Part shown: positions 1 to 13,014 of the stretch, piece by piece
How the letters are laid out: every line of letters starts with the position of its first letter
Numbering within the stretch: position 1 is the first letter of the stretch
Assembly: GCA_036897485.1 (NCBI GenBank)
Contig: JAYMTF010000017.1
Coordinates: 1-64,000, forward strand
DNA from: Pelargonium nanum
Taxonomy: Eukaryota > Streptophyta > Magnoliopsida > Geraniales > Geraniaceae
Direction: 5' to 3'
Length of the DNA: 64,000 bases
Notes under the pieces: model-generated
What the model was told of the DNA's origin: nothing
Database searches by the model: none
What the model saw: the letters and a program-made list of their open reading frames with translations, nothing else
Made by a program: the position numbers and the translations under genes

Positions 1-756
1 TTTCCATATCTACTCTAGCCTTTATAAAGGATGCCCCACAATAAAATACTAATAGGTACCCGAAATAGTTTAACTAAAATATATGAGATCCATAGCACGG
101 CGGATAGGCAGAGACAATAAAGGAACTTGCAGAATAGCTAGTAGAGGGACTAATAAAGAGTACCTTATATCTCAGGTATGTAAGGACACTCCTCTCGAAA
201 AATAAAGTATAAAATGTATATCAAATTTTTTGCGGTGAATAGTCGGGGGCTCGTGACAGACTGGGATCCTTCCATTCTAGAAATTCTGTAACTCCAATCT
301 CTGCAACAGGATTTTATCTGTATCTACTTCATCAAGAAGCTTTCAATAAAAATTCTCAGAGTACTTAAGGTGGAACTTCGCAAAATTAAAATGCCTAATT
401 ATAGTAAAACATTTTTTAATACGTATATCGAATTACTCGAAAACTTTCTTTTTCGGGATCATATACCCCCCGCTTTTATCACCTTATCGAAAGAACTCTT
501 GTTACTAATCCAAAAAAAGTAATGAAATCAATGAATCAGGTGAAGAATATTCCTATCTTTTTCCTGGGGTGAGATTTTAGTAGTAAGCTTGAAGGGTACT
601 TTTACGCAAAAAAAGCTTTTAAATTTGCCTCACTTTATTAAAAGAAACTTTTTATCATTAATTAGTCTTTTAAGAAACTCCTTTAAAATATCCTAAATGA
701 ATGAACAGAGTATAGAGAAAAAAGGAAAGAGTACCTATTTATTATATAGGTCTTTC
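1..756. other. AT-rich spacer, nothing recognised
   Basis: No open frame of useful length, no tRNA-type T-arm and no recognisable rRNA wording is visible here. The stretch is AT-rich and stop-rich on both strands, like the bulk of the window. Confidence 0.6.
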
Positions 757-828
757 TCCTCAATAGCTCAGTGGTAGAGCGCTCGGCTGTTAACCTAACG
801 GGCGTGGGTTCAAATCCTACCTGAGGAG
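757..828 (+). tRNA. trnN(GUU): tRNA-Asn (GUU)
   Basis: Cloverleaf of 72 nt with anticodon GTT at 789-791 in the loop CTGTTAA. The acceptor TCCTCAA pairs with CTGAGGA in six of seven positions. The D-stem GCTC/GAGC is perfect and the T-arm GTGGG-TTCAAAT-CCTAC pairs with one G-U. The 5' half closely follows plant mitochondrial and chloroplast tRNA-Asn. The anticodon stem CTCGG/CCTAA is weak: the outermost C-A and the middle C-U do not pair. Two of the three mismatches in the molecule are A-C, which C-to-U editing would convert to A-U. The 3' half resembles the trnK-like sequence near 24.9 kb. It is either a working but weakly paired gene or a slowly decaying one. Confidence 0.8.
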
Positions 829-1147
829 ATTCATACAAGAGAGTGTACTTATTTTTTTAATACTATATACTACTATAAAAAACTAAAGATATCCTATATC
901 CTTTACTCGATCAAAAGTGCTTCCTTTGATACCTGCCTCCAAGAAACTTTTTTAACTTAATAAATATTCAAGAGCATTTCAAATACAACACAGAGGACTC
1001 AAAATTACGTTTACACAATATAGGACCTTAAACAAGAAAAATCTCTGGCAAAGTCATGTAAAAGAATAGGTTTTGAGAAGGAATGCTTGGGTAAGTTAGT
1101 AATAAAAAACCCTAAACTACTTAACTACAATTGCAAGCTTGAGATAA

Positions 1148-1230
1148 GGATCATACGACTTGAACCTGCAACCCAAGGCTTACGGCTGCCTTGTTCTACC
1201 TTTATTCAAATTGATTATAACTTAGTATCC
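1148..1230 (-). pseudogene. Decayed tRNA-like sequence (possibly Tyr-like)
   Basis: On the minus strand a perfect 5-bp stem AAGGC/GCCTT encloses an eight-base loop containing GTA. It is preceded by the D-arm end GGTAGAAC and followed by a T-loop TTCAAGT. The outer ends GGATACT and ATGATCC pair in five of seven positions. The D-loop is far too long and the T-stem pairs badly, so this is most likely a dead tRNA gene. The identity is unsure, since the GTA in the loop is not centred. Confidence 0.35.
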
Positions 1231-4200
1231 TTTTTATTTATTAGGATAGCTTGTACAAATAGGGTCTTCTATTGGATAGAGAGAGGTTGCGTAATTAACA
1301 TACTATCTGGACTGAACTTTAGCAAGTCTAAGAAAATTTACTTATACTAAATAAGTCAAAGTATGCCCTTTTTATTACAAAAATTAGGAGCTATTCTCTA
1401 AGTTGGGAGGATTTTTCTGCCCAGGACAAAAGGCTCCTGTTAAGCGTAACTTAGACTAATCTAATAAGTCTAAAACCCCCCCGCCGTACTATATTAAGAT
1501 AAAATCACAACCTCTATAAGTAAGGGGTACTTCGATTCAAAATTTCCTATTTCTCCTTTAATGAGTTCTAGTTTACACAAGGGGATAGGAAGTCTAAAAC
1601 TTTATAGCGCATTTAGTAATACTCTTTTGAAGTAAGTACCCCTTTAAGATTTTTAGGGGTGCAAGTATATTCTAAAAAGCCTTCATTAGCTTTGTGACGG
1701 AACCGAGGAAGTAAAAGTATTAAATGATATTAACTACAAAGGATAAAATAATATAAAGGGACCTCTAAAGTCTCAAGTTACTGATTTAACTAGGGTTAGT
1801 TCCACTCAGGTTCAAGCCTTACGGGGCTGTATACCAGTACTTCGTTTCGGGAGTATGTAAAGAGGTTTTATCTTGTATAAAAAAGGAACAGAGCTATCGC
1901 GACTCCTTAAGACTAAAAGTAATTTTTGTTTTTAAGTAGAAACTCCTATATAGACTGGAGCAGAAAACGGGAGATATTTACCTCATTAAAAGGATATTTT
2001 GGCTCTAGATTTTCGTATGGGTTTCCTTAGAATGGATTGCTTGCTGTTTTAGTTGCTAAAGTACTAATAATAGATTCTTCTTTAAATAGGGATATACCTA
2101 AGCTAAGACTCAAGAAAGTAGAATAACCCCTAAATATAACGCAACAGAGAACTTCTTCCTCTTATAAGAAGTGTTACAACAAATACATGAAGGCTTCTTA
2201 TTAATAGAATTTGCTGAAAGAACCCTATACAAAGAAACCAGATTAAAAGTCTCACACGAGGTTAAGGAAAACAAAACTAGAAGGAGCTCCTTTAAAGGCA
2301 GCCCTGGATAATTTGAAAGGGAGGTACTAAATACAAACATCAATTAACCAACGAGTTCCAGTGGTTTTTGCTTATGGAATCAACCAGTCATATTGTCGTT
2401 ATTCTAGTCTAGTTTCATTCCTCTTTAGCAGCTTTAGTTCTTGATCTCTGAAATCCCTTTACCCAGAAGTACAAAGAAGAGAGCTTTCCTTTCATCTAAA
2501 ATTTCCTAAGTCCCAGATACTAGAAAGACAGCTGTTAATGGAACTTCCTTTTATTAAACCTTTACTTTTGAAGTACCAACATATGTAAAGAAGTCTTAGA
2601 TGGATTACCGGTTGTTAAGGTACACTCCCTTTTGTTCTCTGTAGTTACTAGTATAGAGAGGAGTAAGCCCCAGAGAGATTGGAATTGGAAAACCTAGAAA
2701 TTCCCTGGACTTATTGTAGCTACTGTATTTCTACTATTATATATTCCTTACTTCATTTACTGCAAACAAACTCCTTACTTGGATACCTTATACTCAAAAT
2801 CCTTAAATAAAAAGGCTCCTTTATAACTTATTTAAAAAGCTAATTCCTCTTATTTTAGATTTTTCTTTCCTGGTTCTTAGAAGCTACTAAACAAGACTTT
2901 AAAATTCTCTGTCTTAGGCCTCTTCATAAAGAATTCCAGTACAGGAAACCTTAGCTAGTTTAGTTGCTCTTAGATAAGTGGTGAGCATAATTTTCTTATT
3001 ACTTAATTGGGAAACTTCCTTATTTATAAAATTCCCCACGAATAGTGTTTCTTTATCTTGATTACCTTTTCCTAAAGAAACCAGAACCTCCTTTTATTAA
3101 GCTTGGAGCTATCTTACCTTTTTATGTTTATGGGCCTTCTTCTTTTGGACTATACTCTTTGGTGGTATGGCTCCTCTTATAACCCGTAGTTAGTATGATG
3201 GTATTACTCTTCTTTATTAGTATATTTAGTTAGTAATGGAATAGAGTATAATAGTTAGTATAGATATTCTTGTTGTTAAAAGGATAACCCTCTTTTATTC
3301 TTTGTAGCTAACTGCATTTGTATCTTATGAACTAAACCTTTCTTAGGAGCCTTGCCTGTAGCTATCTTCTTCATAGGAGAGTCTTCTTGTAGCTGGTACT
3401 CTTCTTGCAGCCTGTACTACTTATTGTAGCTAAGATATTACTCTTTATATGATAGTCTTTTGTATCTATCTATATCTATTGTATTAGAGTAATAGTAATC
3501 TACAGTTCTTATAGTTATATTAGTAGTTCTATTACCCTATTAGTTTAGTTCTTATTAGATAGTTCTGGAGAGGAGTTGTCTACTTGTTGTTCCCTGCTTT
3601 TTAGTCTAGTTAACTAAAGGTAAGCAATTCCAAAGATATAGCGATGCAAAATAGGTAAAACGTACAAAAAAACTTACTACACACTTAAACTAATGATAAA
3701 CCGATATTCTAGATAGTAACTTCAGCCCTTTTCTATTTAATCCTCAAAACCCTTTTTCTTAGTCTTTTTTGGAAAGTCTTTGGTATAAACTTCCTTTACC
3801 ACAGGGGTACCTAAACGAGTGATAAATGCAAGAATTTATCTAATAACTGGGCACTGCTTGGTTTAGGATTCCTTATTCTTTAATATTTCTAAACAATATT
3901 ACTAAGGTTATAGGGAGTTTTTAAAGTACTTATTTTTAGAGGCTTGTTCTGTTACCTAGTTTTTAAGTTTTGAGGGAGTTTCCTTAAATAAAGAGTATTT
4001 TCCTAAAAGATAAAGCCGCCCATAGGGATTTACTCCGTATAAAAAGTTTTCCTTAATTAAGGGGCATTATCTTAAAAAAAAGATATTGGAAAGGAGAAGC
4101 TTTCCTATTCTATGCTTGTTTTTAATAGTATCTGGTAAAGAAGATGAAAGCTCAGAGATCCCTTATTAGTTGTTACTGTTTTTGTGGTATTTTTTTTTTA

Positions 4201-6091
4201 GTATTCTTTAAAGGGTCAAGTAACTCAGCACTCACCGCTTACTTACTTGCTTTCCTTAGAGCTAGACTCTCTATCTTATCGGCTGTACTCTTCTTAGCTA
4301 TAACTAAACCCTTCTTAAGAGCTCCTCTCTTTTTCCTCTTCAAAATGTCTACCCTCTTAGCTGTCTTATTCAGGATTATCTTGATACCTTCCTTATTACC
4401 CTGCCCTTAATTTGGATTTCCTAGGCTTTATGTAATTAAAGTACAAACTGAACTTACTCTTAAATCTTGAATATTAGGAATGCTTGCTTGTTACTGAAAA
4501 AGTAGGGCTGCACTAAATGTCCTAATGCTTTTCTAGTTTTTGGTACTTAATCTAAGAATTTACTTTTTAGTTACTATAATTCTGAAACTTATATAACATA
4601 TGAATTATATCTAAAGGAATACTAGGAAATTCCAGAAAAAAGCCTACCCTTTATGTAAATTATTGCAAAAAACTCGTTGTGAAAGTAAGCCCAGTAAAGC
4701 TTACCAGTTTATAAAAGGGTATTTAGACTTAATTTTTAGTTTATTCCAGAGGTTTCAAAACGACTCTCCTTAAGAGTTGATAGAGCACTTCTAGATCTAG
4801 AGCTGAAGGAAGTTTTGAACTATATAAGTATTCTTTTCCAAAGTTTTTGTATCCTCGTTAACATATAAAGTAAGCGCTTAAATTAATGACTGAAAATTCC
4901 TTGGTTTTACAATATACACTAAATACCCCGCCCGGTTTGAGCAGTCCTATGGGGTCCTTTGGTTAAATAAAGTTTACACTTTGAGACTCCTTTGTGACTA
5001 AGTTCTATTGCCTACGGACCCCTCCTTGGGGTAACTTCTTAATGAAGAATGCAGTTTGTCTATACGGGACGCCCCTACCCCTTTGTACTAAGACTTTCGA
5101 CTTATTCTCAGTTGGGTAAAAAGGCAAATCTCTAGAGTTAAAGACAAGAAAAGTATATATTTCTAATTAAGGAGACACAAGCGTGTTTCCTGGGTATATT
5201 AGCTATAAATTTTATTAACCGGGATGGGGTGTAAAGTAAATAAGATGTGCAATATTGTAGACCAGTCTCAACTAATACTATAGAAAGAGAGCGCCTAAAC
5301 AAATTCTGAAACGCAAAAAGACTTAAAAGAAGCTCTTAATTTAAAGGCAGTACTAAAAAATCTTATAAGAGACTTAAACTGTTTATCTAGATTCACAAAG
5401 TACTTTGAGGTAGTGAGTAGGTATACTTTTGCCAGTTAGAGGGAGGGCACCCTGAAACAGACCTGCCCACTTTTAAGGATATTGCTGGCAGTAGATTTCT
5501 TTTCCTTTCGTGAGACAGAATCCCTCAGTTAAATTTAGGGGTCTGGTAAGATGGAAAGCCCTTTTATTACCGCGGTATAGTAAGGCGCGGATACCCCTTT
5601 GTATCTTCGAGTTTAGAGCTTCTCTTATGCAGTCCATATACCTTAGTGTTCATAAAACACATTCCGCAAATAAAGCGTATCTTAACACCTTAATTATGCT
5701 AACTTTAAACAAGAATATCAAAATTCCTAATAAATTAAATAATAAAAGTAAATTTTAAGGGCAAGTCCCTTTTCTTTGGAAAAAGTAGAAAACAGAGAAG
5801 TATACCCAGGAGTTTTTTGAGTTTATTAAAAAAATGAAGTTTTGCTACTATATTAACTGCAAGGCGCCTATTTAATTGTAACAGATAAACCCATATCTGA
5901 AATTGTTTAAACTAGCTATTCCCTCCTCCTTGTAGGTATACTGTAATAAAGTAAAAGCTATCAGCCTAGGTATTTTAATAAATGATTCTCGTGAGAGTCT
6001 ATAGTAAAGTTCCAAATAACACTAAGTCTTTCCATGAAGTAATGATACGAGTAAAACATAAATAATATAAAAAAAGTATCAATTAATAAGA
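1231..6091. other. Spacer with two tracts of the lysine-rich repeat family
   Basis: No gene is recognised. Two tracts, about 3120-3580 and 4140-4410, belong to a dispersed family seen again near 50.5, 54 and 63.5 kb. They carry AGCTAT-type words, TTCTTCTT runs and TAATAGT-rich stretches. Read on the minus strand, the 4.2-4.4 kb tract gives a basic peptide containing KKGLVIAKKSTADK. The plus-strand open frame there (88 codons) is hydrophobic and is probably only the reverse shadow of this repeat. Confidence 0.5.
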
Positions 6092-6131
6092 AGCGCACTC
6101 TGTAGGCTTTGAACCTACGACACCTGGCTTT
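6092..6131 (-). pseudogene. 3' fragment of tRNA-Trp
   Basis: The minus strand reads a perfect T-arm GTAGG-TTCAAAG-CCTAC followed by AGAGTGC, matching the 3' end of plant-type tRNA-Trp (CGTAGGTTCAAATCCTACAGAGC). The sequence upstream on that strand does not continue into a matching anticodon or D-arm, so only the 3' half survives. A complete trnW lies at 57464-57536 and a decayed 5' half at 28580-28626. Confidence 0.55.
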
Positions 6132-6454
6132 GTTCAAACATGATTTATGGACTCGTTAAAAGGGTCGTTTGTTTCAATAGAGAGTTAAGTCGTGTCAATC
6201 GTAGAAATCCCCTTAATTTTTAAGAGGACGAGCTAGTTAATTTCTTGAATTTCCGGTTCTACGGACTTGCTTTATGAATAGGTTTTTTCTGGAAACTTAA
6301 TTAGATTAAAACCAGATTTACTAATAAGAATTCTTATCTTTTTAAATGGATTTAACAGTTAGCTTTTTACCTTTTTTAGAAGGTGAGAAGTTTTTTTGTA
6401 TTCAGTCAGATCTCCTTAAGAAAGGTTTACTATGTAAGCTATATATCATATTTA

Positions 6455-6512
6455 ATTAAATAGCTAGGATTAGAACTAAGCCTTTGTAATCTGACTAGAG
6501 GTTCGAGTAAGA
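6455..6512 (+). pseudogene. Decayed tRNA-Thr (UGU)-like sequence
   Basis: The order TAGCT, GGATTAGAAC, CCTTTGTAAT, then AGAGGTTCGAGT follows a tRNA-Thr(UGU) gene: D-arm, anticodon loop with TGT, T-arm. The stems no longer pair properly and no matching acceptor strands are seen. I read it as a tRNA relic; the identity is tentative. Confidence 0.3.
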
Positions 6513-9500
6513 AAAAAGACTACCCTAAAGAATCCAGTCTTGCGCTTCGCACCTCTGACAGCGCTTTGCTCGAGTCCACTTTTAAACTTCCTTAGCGGTT
6601 TATAAAAACAAGCGGCTATATATATATTAAAAAAATTACCTTACGATTAAAGGAATACACTCTAAAATAATAAAATATCAGCAAGATAAACAGAGAATCT
6701 TTTGTCATGAGTCACTTGTCCTTTAAAGCTCATTACGAGGGTTCAAATTTCAAATATCAGAGTTAGACTTGTTATTTCCGGGTAACTATGACCTTTTAGT
6801 TGGTAGAACCAAGCAAAGAAAAACAACAATTATCTGATAGATTCTCCCACTCCAAGACTTGTTGTGGGGTTTCGCAGGAGTCTTTGTGATCAAAAAGGCC
6901 CATACTAAAAAACTTGGACACCGGTTAGTTAGGTAATTAAAAGCTAAGAGATAGTCTTACATACGAGGGGTTTCCCAAGAATCTGAGTGAGTACGAGAAT
7001 CTCAAAACCGATTATAAAATTTTTACCTTACACAAGGGGCCAATGCCCCGCCGATTGATTTGAATTAGTATCCCTTTTCGTTAGCCTTTATCGAAAGTAC
7101 TTCCTTTTATGTGTAATTTAGAAAGCCTTCATAAAAAGTCCTTTGGTCTAGAGTAACGGGCTATTAAATACCTGTTTTTTAGACTGCTATATCCTGGAAT
7201 CCTTTCACATTCACAAAAGCAGAGGAATTAAGGTCCTTATATTAGTATCAAACTTGGTTGGAAATCCAGGTAAAGATAGGTAAGGGCTCTTGTAGTGTAT
7301 ATGGTAGGAGTTGAACTCATGGATTATACCTGTATTCTGTAGGACTCCTTTTTTAGTTAGTAAGTCAAGGCAAAGCACTTATAAAAAAATTCTAAGGCTA
7401 AAGCTAGGATCTTTCCGACGACTTCTCGGGGTGTTTAGTAAGTTCTAGACAGGTTGGGAGTTTCTCTTGGATATTTGGAAGGATTTCCATGTTGTTAGTT
7501 TAAAGTCTTTCTTTTGGTCTTAAGCCACCCAAAATGGGGTATGCCTTGGATTATAAAAGATCCTACTTATATTGGACCTTCTTGGTTTGATTATATATTA
7601 TTTCGATCATTATTATGTAAAAATCAAAAAGCTATATCCCATACTTAGCCTAGTTTTTACTAGTCATAAATTTCTTTATACTTTCAATAGGTTTTCTTTT
7701 AAGAGTTTACTCTTACTTTTTGCATCAGGATCCTACGTTTAACTATGGTTTCATCAAATCTAAAGTGGGTGGATTTTACCTGGTTTACTTCCAAATATAA
7801 GATGTATCACAAGCATATGTCCGACTTCCTTAGGAGTACGTTCCTAATAAATAAATATATATTTTTAAGTAATTACATCCAGTCTTTTTTTCTGCATTTT
7901 CTTCTGAGCTGGTGTATAAAACCAAATTGGACTACTTCTATTTAAGAGTTGAGTGAGGTCTCTCTTCTCTTTATTCTTGGTGAACCATATCCGGATAAAG
8001 TAAAAAATTTATTTAACCAAGTCAGATATAAATATAAATTAGTTACAAATACGGGGCTTCGTAGGATATAGGATGCGACCATACCTAGAGTGTCTCCTTT
8101 CAGCAACACTAGAGTTACTGTAATTGATTGCAAAATCCGAACTTTGGTTTGGTATGGAAAAAGCTACATCTTATACTTGTACTTTTCGTACAATTTATGT
8201 ACTCTTTTAGGTAGGATTTGTATAGCCCAAAATGGAGATTGGCTAGTAGATAAATAAACCGGAGTTTTTTGTATATACCACGATAAAGAAGTTATTTATA
8301 TCTTGTTGAGGAAACAGAGTCATATATGTATCCATTTCTTCAGAGGCCCCGTATTCAGGCTGTTTGGATTTTTTGACAGAAAGTGTTGCTTTTCTGTATT
8401 TGTATGAATCCGTTTATTATCTATTATAGTTTTAGTCTCTTAACTTTTTTGTCCGGGAAGCTAAGGATTAAGCTATTTTCCTATGCGGTTGCTTGTTTTA
8501 TAATTTTATAAGCTAGACTGGGAAATCCCGGATATGCTATTTTGATATTTCAAGTTTTGAGTCCATTGTCTAAGGTATCTTATTTAGTGAGTATTCGACT
8601 TCTACTTGTTAAATTACCGAGTTTTGCTCTCAGGACTTTAGAAATAAGGAATTTCCGCGTATGTATTACTATACTTTGTGGGAGTCAAGCTTTCATCCAT
8701 AACATAGAAACCATTCTCCTGGGTGTTGAATGGGTGTTGAATAAATCTTTATAAGCCCGTAAGTATAAAATCCTATCTATCAATTACTTCTTTTCTCTTT
8801 CTTTACAAGCTTTGAGATCGAATACTCTAGGTCGGTGGGTCTACACTAAACAAACTAGATATACTATGAAGAAGTTTTAGAAGTAAATAACCTATAAGGT
8901 AAAATAATGCACCTTTTTAAGAGATGTTCTTCGGTCCTATAAGATAGAGTAAATTGTAAGGAGTTTAATGGGGTCTTTACAAACTTAGGACGGGATACTT
9001 TTAATGGTTCAAGTAGTTTGATTATATCTAAACTGGATTTCTAATTTTTTGAGAGACTGCAAATTCCCTTCCGTTCGGCAAGTCTGTACTTATTATCAGC
9101 GCACTCCTAAAGAAGCTAGAGAGCGGGTTTTTTAATCTATGGGTTTCCTTGGTACAATTATCTTGTAGTTTTAATGAGACCTAATGAGATGCCTGTAAGA
9201 TTTTCCGTTAAAAAAGCCCTGCATTTCTTCACTAAGTATTAGGCTTGTATCAGCAGAAATACAAAAAAGAAGTTATTAGGTAACTGGGCTTCGAGAAGTA
9301 ACTAAAAGCTAAAGCTGCGTTGAAAGACTTTCGAGTCCTTGGCTTACAAGGGATTCAATTTAAAGTAATCCAAAATGTAGATAAAAGGGCGTGACCTTAA
9401 TAGATTTCTATTAATAAAGACCTATTCTTATCTTTTATATAGACGGGATAGGATAAAACAGAATAAATACTAATTTATTTTAAATTTTAGGGTTAGTAGT

Positions 9501-12500
9501 ACTTGAATTATGTTACTCCTTGTCATAGAAGCAGGGTAGGCTACCTCTTTTTAGTCAACAATTTCGGGTAGTTAATTGCAAAGGGATCTTGTAACTCTTT
9601 ATACTTCTATCCTAGAAGCCTTTACTAAAAGTGGGGCAACTACAAAGGAATACTTAGGATTCTTTATTACAGGATAATTACAGGTTCTTTAGAATTTTTA
9701 TAGTGAATTTGGTTTCTTGCATAGTAAACTATGAGTTTAAAAAGCGGAAATATATTATAGAATCTTGCAAATAATTAATAATTCTAGAGAAATTCAGATT
9801 AATCGAACCTCCCTAGTGTACAGCTCTTGCCACCCCCTTGCCTACTCTATGAAAATACCTTTTGTGATACCTAGCGTAGCTTTTCGTAAAACAACAAAAC
9901 ATATTATTAAATTCCTTTCATTTAATAAATACTGAGAAGAGGCGGGTACCCCTACATCTTAAAACGAGCTTCTACAGGAAACCCCTACCAAGTATTAAGT
10001 AGATTTTCTTGAACTCTGTATACTAAGTATCCGATTGATTATTATAGTATTGCCTTGTGTCAGTAGGTTAATATACACATGATCGGGGAATTGTGGAGTA
10101 TATTTTTTATACTGAATTCACTTAAAGAATAGAAGGATAGCTTTTATCCGGGAGTCTCAAGCAAGATACTTAATATTAAAGCTCTAAAAAGATTCTCTTC
10201 ACCAGACTCTATCTCTTTAGGGGATTTAGTATTATGGGTTCTTTTTATTGAAAAGCATACCAGGAAATTGGAAATTAGAGTAACAAATTACTTCTTTGAA
10301 AAAATAGCAATTTAATTAGATAGGTCACTGTAAGGAATACATTTTTGCTGTTAATAGAGAATTCTCTATCGTGGGTTTTCTCGTTACCTAAATAGTAGCA
10401 TTATACCAATAGAAACAATAGAAAATAAGAATCCCAGTTAGGACTTTTCTGTATTATAGGTATAGGAATTATCTTGAACATATATTTCAAATGCGAGTAA
10501 TTTAGTTAACTCTTCCGTGAATATAAAACTTTTTCAATTAAGGTTTTTAGTGTTGAATCCCTCCTACAATCTAGTATAGTAACAAACTCTCTGTAAGTGT
10601 CAATGGAATGAACAAATATAACCTAACTAAAGCATTTAGTATAAATCGTTCAATATTATGGAAATAGGGGAGACATTTTAGAACAACAGCACCGATACGG
10701 AAATTCTGTTATATATTATAATTGTCTTTAGTGAAACTAGAAAAAGGAAAGTCAATGAGGAAGACCATAACCACAGCTTTAGGGGGGGCCGGCCTATAAA
10801 GACTTCCAAACTAAAGGAATACGACAGTTTCTATACGTAAGATTTTTTTATTTACAGCCCAAGAAACTGAACAAGAATAAATATTCCTATAATTTGACAC
10901 ACAAGTTATCGTCTCAAGAAGCTTATAGTAGTATATATATTGAAGCACAGTAAATGGGTCCTATCATATTGAGTTCGAAATCTATATTTAATATAAATTA
11001 AGGGTATATAAAAGGAGCGCCTCGCTGTCTTTCTTGATAATGCTTGAGAATCCTATCATTTTGTTAGTTGTAGTAGAGCGCTGGGTTATGTTAATGAACA
11101 AATTCCTGAAGAGATATAATACTTGGAAAATTAGTAAATTAAAAATTCCATTCTATTTACGACCGAACAGTAGATAAAGATAGGCGAGACTCTAAAGTAA
11201 GAGCTAGTATTAGCCAATAGGCTTAGAAATATCCTTGTGTGTAGTTAATTCTCAGGAACGAACTTAACTAGGTAAGCACTTGATTCGAGCTTCTTATATT
11301 TGACACAAGCTATGCTATTACGGTTTCCATATTTTTTTAATAGACTATCCGTACATACAGAGGGGCCCCGAGATAACGCTTTACATCACTTATATACTAG
11401 CTAGTATAGCACAAATTAGATTTCTTCTTGAATTTTGAGAATTAACGAACTCCTTTTGGTAAAACCTAATGATTTATAAACCCTACAACAATAAAATACC
11501 AAACAGATGTATTCGGATAGATACTAAGACTAAGAAAAACTAGACAAAAAATTTAATACGTAAGCCGCGGTGAGTTCAGGAGCTCCAAAAAAAAGGATCC
11601 GGTTATGGATCACGAATTAGATATGTCCAAGTCTGAATATTCGTATTCAAGGTATGCTCCTTTTCTAATTTCTAAGTGGACTTTACTTATGCTTATAATG
11701 TGTATTTTTATCGGATTTAAGATTGTTCTAGTCCCTAGTCAAGTCTACCAAATCCATTTCTCCTGTGAAACTTTCCAGTTTTATATAAATACTAATTTCT
11801 TGAACTTAAGTCCAAAGATTTACCAACTCAAAAAGAACTTAGGGTCACTGTGCTTGAAGATAAAGAACAAATAAAAAAATGAAGGAATAAGCCGTATTCT
11901 CTTTAGTTTTTTATTTAACACTAGTAAATTAAAAAAAAAAAGTAAATAAGAACCCTTTTTTTCCAATTACAATAGAGAAAATCAAGCAAAGAGTATACTT
12001 TTCAGTCTACTAGCTCCTTACTAATCGCTAATACCCCTTAATGTAAGAAAATCGGTTTATATAAATATCGGGTTAGCTTTTATTGATTATATAGCTAATG
12101 TCGTTAGCAGGCTTCTTTTTTTACCATGACTTCGTACCTAAAATATAGAGGATCCTTAGAGCAAAAGGAGCTTACGGCATAGTTAGTAGAGGGGACTACC
12201 TATAAAAGGAGAGCTTTAATATTTAGCCGGAAATGCTATTAATAAGTGTAGCAGGGGTGCGTATATAAGTTGTAACGCCCTTTTTTAACATTAGTCTTTG
12301 GGAGTAGAAAAACTCTTATTATTTTTTCTCATCGATGTTATATAGTTATTAATGAGTATTAATGAGATAACAAATATTCGTAAAATACCTACTCCAAGAA
12401 ATTAGATATAGAATATTTAACTTCCCATCGATTTCAGTGTTAATGGTTTAAAATATACTCTTATGGATCCCAGTAAGCCTTTGCTTGGAAAATTTTCTTT

Positions 12501-12528
12501 ATTTAGAAGTTTTAGCCAATAGTGAACT
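6513..12528. other. AT-rich spacer, no gene recognised
   Basis: Only short open frames occur. The longest that begins with ATG is 11605-11874 on the plus strand (89 codons, one hydrophobic segment LLMLIMCIFIGFKIVLV). It has no family resemblance that I recognise, and a length of this order is expected by chance in such AT-rich DNA. A T-arm-like word at about 7297-7320 (minus strand) lacks the rest of a tRNA. Confidence 0.5.
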
Positions 12529-12592
12529 TGGATTTGAACCTACATGTTCAGATTATTTTACCCTAGCCCGCGCTACCAAAAAGACAGAAAAA
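12529..12592 (-). pseudogene. Decayed tRNA-like sequence
   Basis: The minus strand has GGTAGCGC (D-arm end) and, about 30 nt on, GTAGG-TTCAAAT-CC (T-arm start), the spacing of a tRNA. The 3' side of the T-stem, the acceptor and the anticodon stem do not pair. No amino acid can be assigned. It lies about 350 bp from the intact trnQ on the same strand. Confidence 0.35.
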
Positions 12593-12942
12593 ACTGGCCT
12601 TAAAGTTACTAAGTATCCTGCTTTAATTCTTTATTCTAATATTTCATTTTAGGATCAAGTCCAAACCTATTGTAAGAATACCATAAAATTTACACAATTA
12701 GGTAGCAAACTCTTCTACTGTCCTCTTGTAAATGCTCGTACTCTTAATTTCTTAAAGTGCCTTTTTTGGTTATATTATAGAGCGGCATCTTCTTTTTAAT
12801 GACAAGGACTCTTGCCCGGTAAGAAGCTTTTCAGGTTTCCTTAGAATCCCGCATTATATTTGAAAAGTTTTAGTTGTTAAATAGAAGTTATTCCTTATAC
12901 CAAGAATTTCTTACTCACGATACCCTTAATGATAGGAGACTC

Positions 12943-13014
12943 CTGGAGTAAAAGGATTCGAACCTTTGAATGCCGATATCAAAAACCGGTGCCTTACCGC
13001 TTGGCTATACTCCA
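12943..13014 (-). tRNA. trnQ(UUG): tRNA-Gln (UUG)
   Basis: Complete 72-nt cloverleaf on the minus strand. The acceptor TGGAGTA pairs perfectly with TACTCCA and the D-stem is GCC/GGC. The anticodon stem CCGGT/ATCGG has one G-U, the loop TTTTGAT holds anticodon TTG, and the T-arm AAAGG-TTCGAAT-CCTTT is perfect with discriminator G. It closely resembles plant mitochondrial trnQ. It is the best-paired RNA gene in the window and is surely functional in form. Confidence 0.95.

Noticed and set aside
7290-7350. Possible tRNA T-arm (minus strand, GAGTTCAACTC)
   Set aside because: Only the loop region looks tRNA-like; no anticodon stem or acceptor was found.
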